DNA from: Ahaetulla prasina
Lineage: Eukaryota > Chordata > Lepidosauria > Squamata > Colubridae
DNA length: 64,000 nt
Assembly: GCF_028640845.1 (NCBI RefSeq)
Contig: NC_080540.1
Location: forward strand, 231,368,794-231,432,793
Reading direction: 5' to 3'
A program made the translations under genes and the position numbers. Shown here piece by piece: positions 59,523 through 64,000 of this stretch (positions are counted from its first letter, which is position 1; each line of letters starts with the position of its first letter). A model generated the notes under the pieces. It saw only the letters and a list, made by a program, of their open reading frames with translations. It made no database searches and had not been told where the DNA came from.

Positions 59523-59560
59523 AGAAAACACTTTGCCTCTATTTACATTTTATTTACATG

Positions 59561-62500
59561 TTATTTTTCGACGTAGTCACGCAAATAACCTGGGCGTCTC
59601 CTAGTTCTCTCAGACCTGCGCGGTTCAGTTCTGGGTGGTGTTTTGAGCTGTTCGGAGGGTCTGTTTTCTCCTCCCAGCTCTTTCTCTAGGCCGTCGGGCC
59701 CTGGATTATTTACAGATTCTTTTTCTTGGCCATCCGGCCCTGGATTACTTTTGTAATTTTCCCTGTCGTTTCCCTCGGGAACCTGATGGCGTCGCTGGAC
59801 CTCCGGGACCTCAGCTAAGTCTTGCGCCTCCCCCGGGTCATGGTCAGCTGTGGGTTCAAATAAGGAGGGGTCATAAATTGTTTCCTGTGGCTTAGTTTGT
59901 TCAGTTATTCGTCTCCTTATCTGATCTATGTGGCGCCTCCATACTCGGTTGTCTTGTAATTCGATCAAGTATGATTTTGGGCCGGTTGTTTTAATTATTT
60001 GCCCTGCAAGCCAACTCGGGCCGTCCCCGTAGTTGCGGGCCCACACTCGGTCGCCTATGTCAAATTCCCTTGTTTTGTCTATTTCCCCCTTGTAACCCTC
60101 TGGTGTGTAAAGGGGACTCAAGCGGTCTAGTGGGCACCGGAGCTTCCGTCCCATCAGTAATTCGGCTGGGCTTCTGCCTGTAGCAGTGCTTGGGGTTCTG
60201 TGCTGAACGGCCAGAAAGAAGTCTATCTTTGTTTGCCAGTCGCCTGGCTTGAGCCTGGACAATGCCTCCTTAGCGCTCCGGACGGAACGCTCTGCAAGGC
60301 CATTCGACGCAGGGTGGAAAGGCGCAGAGAGGGCATGTCGGATGCCCTCCTCTGCCAAGTATTCTTCGAATTGGGCTGCCGTGAATTGCGGCCCGTTGTC
60401 GGACACCAGAGTGTCAGGCAACCCGTGGGTTGCGAATAAGTGGCGCAAGGCTGCGATTACTGCCTCGGCCGTGGTGGATTTCATGAGTATGATCTCCAAC
60501 CATTTAGAGAATGCATCGACAACCACTAGGAAAGTTTGGCCATGGAAAGGGCCAGCAAAATCAATGTGTATTCTTGACCAGGGCCCTTGGGGTTTTTCCC
60601 ATTCCCTGACTGGGGCCGTTGGAGGTAGGGGTCTGGACTCTTGGCAAGCCTGGCATTTCCCTACCCTCTCAGCAATCTCTGAATCCATGAGTGGCCACCA
60701 CACATAGCTTCTTGCTAGCCCCTTCATTCGGACGATCCCTGGGTGGCCCTCGTGGAGGAGGTCCAGTACCTTTCCCCTTAATTTATCGGGGATTACCACC
60801 CGATCACCCCATAACAGGCACCCCCCTTGAGCCGAGAGCTCATCCCTTTTTTTAACAAACTCCTTAAAACGTTCGCCCGGCGCAGCGGGCCACCCTCTTT
60901 GTACCCAACCGAGTACAGTCCTTAACATAATGTCCCGGTATGATGCCCGAGCCACTTCCTTAGACGTGACTGGGCCAGAGTCCAAGGAGTCAATAAGCAG
61001 GATAGGCGTCCCCGGCGTGGGGTCTTCGATGGCCCCTGGCAGTGGGCATCTGCTTAACGCGTCTGCATGCCCCACTTCTTTCCCTGGCCGATGATGCAGC
61101 TTGTACGAATAAGCGGCTAAGAAAATAGTCCATCGGGTCAAATGTGGCGAAAGTGCCACAGGCGTTGGGCGGTCGCCAGCCAGTATCCCTAGTAGCGGTC
61201 TGTGGTCAGTCACGATTTCAAAATCCCGCCCAAAGACATATTCGTGGAATTTTTTAACCCCTGACACAATGGCTAGTGCTTCTTTATCTAATTGGCTGTA
61301 GTTCCTCTCTGGGGAGGACATCGTTCTAGAGTAAAAAGCTATAGGGGCTTCTGTGCCGTTTGGAAGTCTATGACTGAGTACAGCCCCCACCCCATAAGGG
61401 GAAGCATCGCAAACCAGCACTAGGGGCAATGAGTTGTGATATTGGATGAGCAGGCTATCACTTGAGAGCAGGTTCTTGACTGCTTCAAAAGCCCTATTTT
61501 CCGACTTTCCCCAAGACCAAACAGTATTTTTTCCTAAAAGCTTATGCAGCGGTTCAGCAACGGTCGCTTTGTTTTTTAAAAAGACCGCGTAAAAATTCAC
61601 TAGCCCCAGGAATGCCTGTAGCTCTGCTTTATTTTTGGGCGCTGGAGCCTTTTTTATTGCCTTGACTTTGCTCTCAGTGGGGTGAATCCCTTTCTTGTCT
61701 ATCCGGTAGCCCAAGAACTCAACGGATTCGACCCCTATCTGGCATTTGTTTACCTTGACTTTTAATCCGGCTGTCCGGAAAATGCCCAGAACCTTTCTTA
61801 AACGCTCCCCCAATTCCTCTAGGTTCTCCCCTGAAATCAAGACATCGTCGAAGTAGGGAACTACCCCGGGGAGCCCTTGCAGAAGTCGTTCCATTAGGTT
61901 TTGGAACAGCCCTGGTGCCACACTCACCCCAAATTGCAATCGGGTGCACTTGAAAGCCCCCCTGTGCGTTACAATTGTTTGGGCTTCGGCTGTGCGGGCG
62001 TCTACGGGCAGTTGTTGGTAGGCTTGGGCCAAGTCTAGCTTCGCAAAGACTTGCCCTCGCCCCAAAGAGTGCAGCAAGTGTTGCACCACGGGAACCGGGT
62101 AAGCGCTTTTCTGTAAGGCTTTGTTAAGCGTCGCCTTGTAGTCAGCGCAAATTCTAATTGACCCGTCTGGTTTTATCGGGGTGACGATTGGCGTCTCCCA
62201 CTTTGCGTGATCGACTGGCACCAAAATCCCCTGATTTATGAGCTTATCTAGCTCCTTATCGATTTTTGGTTTAAGGGCAAAAGGGACTCTCCTCGCCTTA
62301 AGCCTAATGGGAGCTACCTGGGGGTCTAAGTTGAAGGAAATAGGGGTCCCCTTGTACTTGCCCAGGCAGTCCTTGAAGACATCTTCGAACTCGTTAAAGA
62401 GAATGTCTTTCAGGTTACAGTCACTTCTGTAGATGCCAGTCACTCCCATGCCCAGGGCACGAAACCAGTCTAGCCCCAACAGACTGGGCAGGGTCCCTTC

Positions 62501-63652
62501 GACGATCGTGATGGGCAGGGTCTTCTTGTGTGGTCCGTACTCGACTCGGACGGAGGTGGTCCCTCGAACAGGGATGCGATTCCCTTGGTAGTCGTGGACT
62601 CGTAGCCGTTGTGCTTGCAGATGGCGCTTCGCGACTGACGGCAGTGACTTCGCCAAAGTGTCCCAGGACATGATGGTGATCGCTGATCCCGTGTCTACTT
62701 CGAGCCGGCACCGTACTCCCTCTATTTTTGGTTTGGTGAAGATCTTCTTCTCCACTCGGGTCGAGGCGCGGCCTATGACCACGGTTGTTTGGTTTGAATC
62801 CGCGCCTTTCTTGCTTGAGCCAATCGCGGGTCGCCTTGCCGATTCCGCGCTCTGATTGGCCGATTTGAATTTTCGGCGGGAAGGTTGGGCCGCTCGACAA
62901 ACTTGAGCTAGGTGCCCTTTCTTCCCACACCGCCGACATGTCGCGTCCTTAAACTTGCAGCGCTGGCGCTGGTGTTGACCCCCGCAGCTTCCGCATTCGT
63001 CTCGGTCCCCCTTGTCGCGTTTCTCGGTTCGGCAGACCCCTTCCTCATCTTCACCGTCGGATTCGGTCTGAACCTCCTCCCGGTGCACTGGGGTTGGCCT
63101 CGCGCTCGCCTTTGGTGGGACCGGCTTCTGCAGAGTCTCCGCCGCCTGGGTGGACATCTCATGTGCTCTGGCCTCGTCCAGAGCGCTGGCCAGCGTTAGG
63201 TTGCTCTTTGCTAGCAGCCGCCGCCGCAAACGGATGTCTCGGACCCCTCGGATGAGTTGCTCGAGGAGCACCTCGTCTAGGTCGCGGTATCCGCAGTCCT
63301 TGGACGCTTTCCTGAGGGCGGCCATGTAGTCACCGATGGATTCGCCCTCCATCTGCCTTCGCTCTCCAAATTCAAACCGCCGCACGTATTTGGACGGCGT
63401 TGGTGCGAAGTGGTTCTTTAGTAAAGTCTGTAGAGTTGGCCACGACACCGATTGTAACGGCGTTGGCTCTGCCAGGGCTTCCGCGATATCAATGACCTCC
63501 GGACCGCAGTGGCTTAAGAAATAAGCCCTTTTGCGGTTATCTGGAACTCCTTGCAGTTCGTTGGCTTCTAGAAAGCTTTCGAAACGGGTCATATACGTTC
63601 CCCATTTCTCTTTAGCCGGGTCAAACGGTGCGGGCGGAGTGTAACTGGCCAT
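59561..63652 (-). CDS. Ty3/Gypsy Gag-Pol polyprotein, intact, 1,363 aa
   Basis: One uninterrupted frame encodes the proteins for reverse transcription and integration of the element. In order: a Gag-like N-terminus (about 1-200), a CCHC zinc knuckle CRRCGKKGHLAQVC (239-252), aspartic protease with VDTGSA (319-324), RT with LDLAQAY (539-545) and the YFDD active site (600-603), RNase H with VCDAS (D749) and TDHRPL (D816), an integrase HHCC zinc finger (H967/H970, C1000, C1003) and a DD35E core at D1031 (HIDFAG), D1085 (SDNGPQF) and E1121, then an acidic, proline-rich C-terminus. No chromodomain and no env frame are visible. The YFDD box and integrase style recall the K02A2.6-like/Mag lineage (inference). 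Gag and Pol share one frame, so no ribosomal frameshift is needed. Confidence 0.96.
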   Translation of the reverse strand: MASYTPPAPFDPAKEKWGTYMTRFESFLEANELQGVPDNRKRAYFLSHCGPEVIDIAEALAEPTPLQSVSWPTLQTLLKNHFAPTPSKYVRRFEFGERRQMEGESIGDYMAALRKASKDCGYRDLDEVLLEQLIRGVRDIRLRRRLLAKSNLTLASALDEARAHEMSTQAAETLQKPVPPKASARPTPVHREEVQTESDGEDEEGVCRTEKRDKGDRDECGSCGGQHQRQRCKFKDATCRRCGKKGHLAQVCRAAQPSRRKFKSANQSAESARRPAIGSSKKGADSNQTTVVIGRASTRVEKKIFTKPKIEGVRCRLEVDTGSAITIMSWDTLAKSLPSVAKRHLQAQRLRVHDYQGNRIPVRGTTSVRVEYGPHKKTLPITIVEGTLPSLLGLDWFRALGMGVTGIYRSDCNLKDILFNEFEDVFKDCLGKYKGTPISFNLDPQVAPIRLKARRVPFALKPKIDKELDKLINQGILVPVDHAKWETPIVTPIKPDGSIRICADYKATLNKALQKSAYPVPVVQHLLHSLGRGQVFAKLDLAQAYQQLPVDARTAEAQTIVTHRGAFKCTRLQFGVSVAPGLFQNLMERLLQGLPGVVPYFDDVLISGENLEELGERLRKVLGIFRTAGLKVKVNKCQIGVESVEFLGYRIDKKGIHPTESKVKAIKKAPAPKNKAELQAFLGLVNFYAVFLKNKATVAEPLHKLLGKNTVWSWGKSENRAFEAVKNLLSSDSLLIQYHNSLPLVLVCDASPYGVGAVLSHRLPNGTEAPIAFYSRTMSSPERNYSQLDKEALAIVSGVKKFHEYVFGRDFEIVTDHRPLLGILAGDRPTPVALSPHLTRWTIFLAAYSYKLHHRPGKEVGHADALSRCPLPGAIEDPTPGTPILLIDSLDSGPVTSKEVARASYRDIMLRTVLGWVQRGWPAAPGERFKEFVKKRDELSAQGGCLLWGDRVVIPDKLRGKVLDLLHEGHPGIVRMKGLARSYVWWPLMDSEIAERVGKCQACQESRPLPPTAPVREWEKPQGPWSRIHIDFAGPFHGQTFLVVVDAFSKWLEIILMKSTTAEAVIAALRHLFATHGLPDTLVSDNGPQFTAAQFEEYLAEEGIRHALSAPFHPASNGLAERSVRSAKEALSRLKPGDWQTKIDFFLAVQHRTPSTATGRSPAELLMGRKLRCPLDRLSPLYTPEGYKGEIDKTREFDIGDRVWARNYGDGPSWLAGQIIKTTGPKSYLIELQDNRVWRRHIDQIRRRITEQTKPQETIYDPSLFEPTADHDPGEAQDLAEVPEVQRRHQVPEGNDRENYKSNPGPDGQEKESVNNPGPDGLEKELGGENRPSEQLKTPPRTEPRRSERTRRRPGYLRDYVEK

Positions 63653-63731
63653 CTCCGCTTTTCTGCCCTGTGTTTGCTGGGTTCGGGTCTATCGTGCTTC
63701 AGCTCGGTTCTGGTTCTCCTTAGCCTCGAGA

Positions 63732-63749
63732 TCCCACCTTCGTCGCCAG
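63732..63749 (-). other. Gypsy primer binding site, tRNA-Ser-like
   Basis: On the - strand TGGCGACGAAGGTGGGAT abuts the 5' LTR. It pairs with the 3' end of a serine tRNA (anticodon GCT, ending ...CGTCGCCA) with two mismatches in 18, judged from the tRNA sequence as I remember it. Confidence 0.75.
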
Positions 63750-63939
63750 TGTTAAGTTCTGGAAGTAACGAGGCTGGAGACCAGGGTAGTGACAACAGCT
63801 CTTTAATATATGGTGAACCCAGCAACTGGCTGGGGGAAAAACCTCTCCTTTTATACAGTTCTACTGGTGACTTCGTCCAATCAGCAACGTGCTGATTTCC
63901 CGCTCAAATATTTAAAGGTACAGACAAAAATACATAACA
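63750..63939 (-). repeat. Gypsy 5' LTR, 190 bp
   Basis: The mate of 59320-59509. The - strand copy would carry the element promoter; no TATA box is obvious. The full element is 59320-63939 (4,620 bp). Flanks TAAAG (59315-59319) and TAAAC (63940-63944) are a 5-bp target duplication with one mismatch. Confidence 0.96.
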
Positions 63940-64000
63940 TAAACTATGAAGAGTTTGTACAAATGATGACAGCAAAGTGAAGACACTGCCCAAAACGTGT
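63940..64000 (+). pseudogene. Calmodulin processed pseudogene, 3' part
   Basis: After the Gypsy element the calmodulin sequence resumes at the exact base: (N)YEEFVQMMTAK then TGA at 63977-63979, and the beginning of a 3' UTR. It continues past the window end. The Gypsy insertion is in the opposite orientation to the pseudogene. Confidence 0.95.

Noticed and set aside
60200..63199. Open frames on the + strand opposite the Gypsy polyprotein
   Set aside because: Shadows of the long GC-rich - strand coding frame; no independent motifs.

Overview
This is vertebrate nuclear DNA from a squamate reptile, most likely a snake. The repeats point there: abundant CR1 with very recent copies, L2, a second CR1/L2-like LINE family, tRNA-derived SINEs of the Sauria type, CORE/MIR-type SINEs, and many short hAT and Tc1/mariner-like miniature elements. 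The species call is inference; no species-diagnostic gene is present.

The only host gene I can support is the 3' end of annexin A1 (ANXA1) on the + strand. Its last five coding exons lie at 973-1066, 1867-1962, 3031-3089, 3913-4035 and 4485-4544, all with GT/AG splice sites and together encoding the C-terminal 143 residues. The 3' UTR runs to a poly(A) signal at 4745-4750. Upstream exons are outside the window. In mammals a long gene-poor interval follows ANXA1, and the same is seen here: from about 4.8 kb to the end there is no other convincing host gene.

Regions: 1-4.8 kb ANXA1 with intronic repeats. 4.8-12.4 kb mostly unique AT-rich DNA with scattered SINEs and an L2 3' end. 12.4-15.7 kb two recent CR1 copies back to back on the - strand. 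15.8-20.1 kb hAT elements and SINEs. 19.0-24.2 kb an old L2 broken apart by three hAT elements, a microsatellite and a CR1 that itself carries a hAT. 24.2-38 kb sparse repeats. 38.5-40.7 kb a nearly complete LINE RT domain. 41-50 kb mostly unique DNA, including a TE-poor stretch at 44.45-46.05 kb that may hold conserved noncoding sequence. 50.5-58.7 kb miniature elements, a second LINE copy and a LINE fragment. 58.7-64 kb a calmodulin retropseudogene split by a 4.6-kb, apparently intact and very young Ty3/Gypsy LTR retrotransposon on the - strand.

Most of what can be worked out is the order of transposition events. Many elements have readable target-site duplications (TSDs). The hAT-like elements fall into two groups that differ in both terminal sequence and TSD pattern, and no hAT transposase gene is present, so both groups would have been mobilised in trans.
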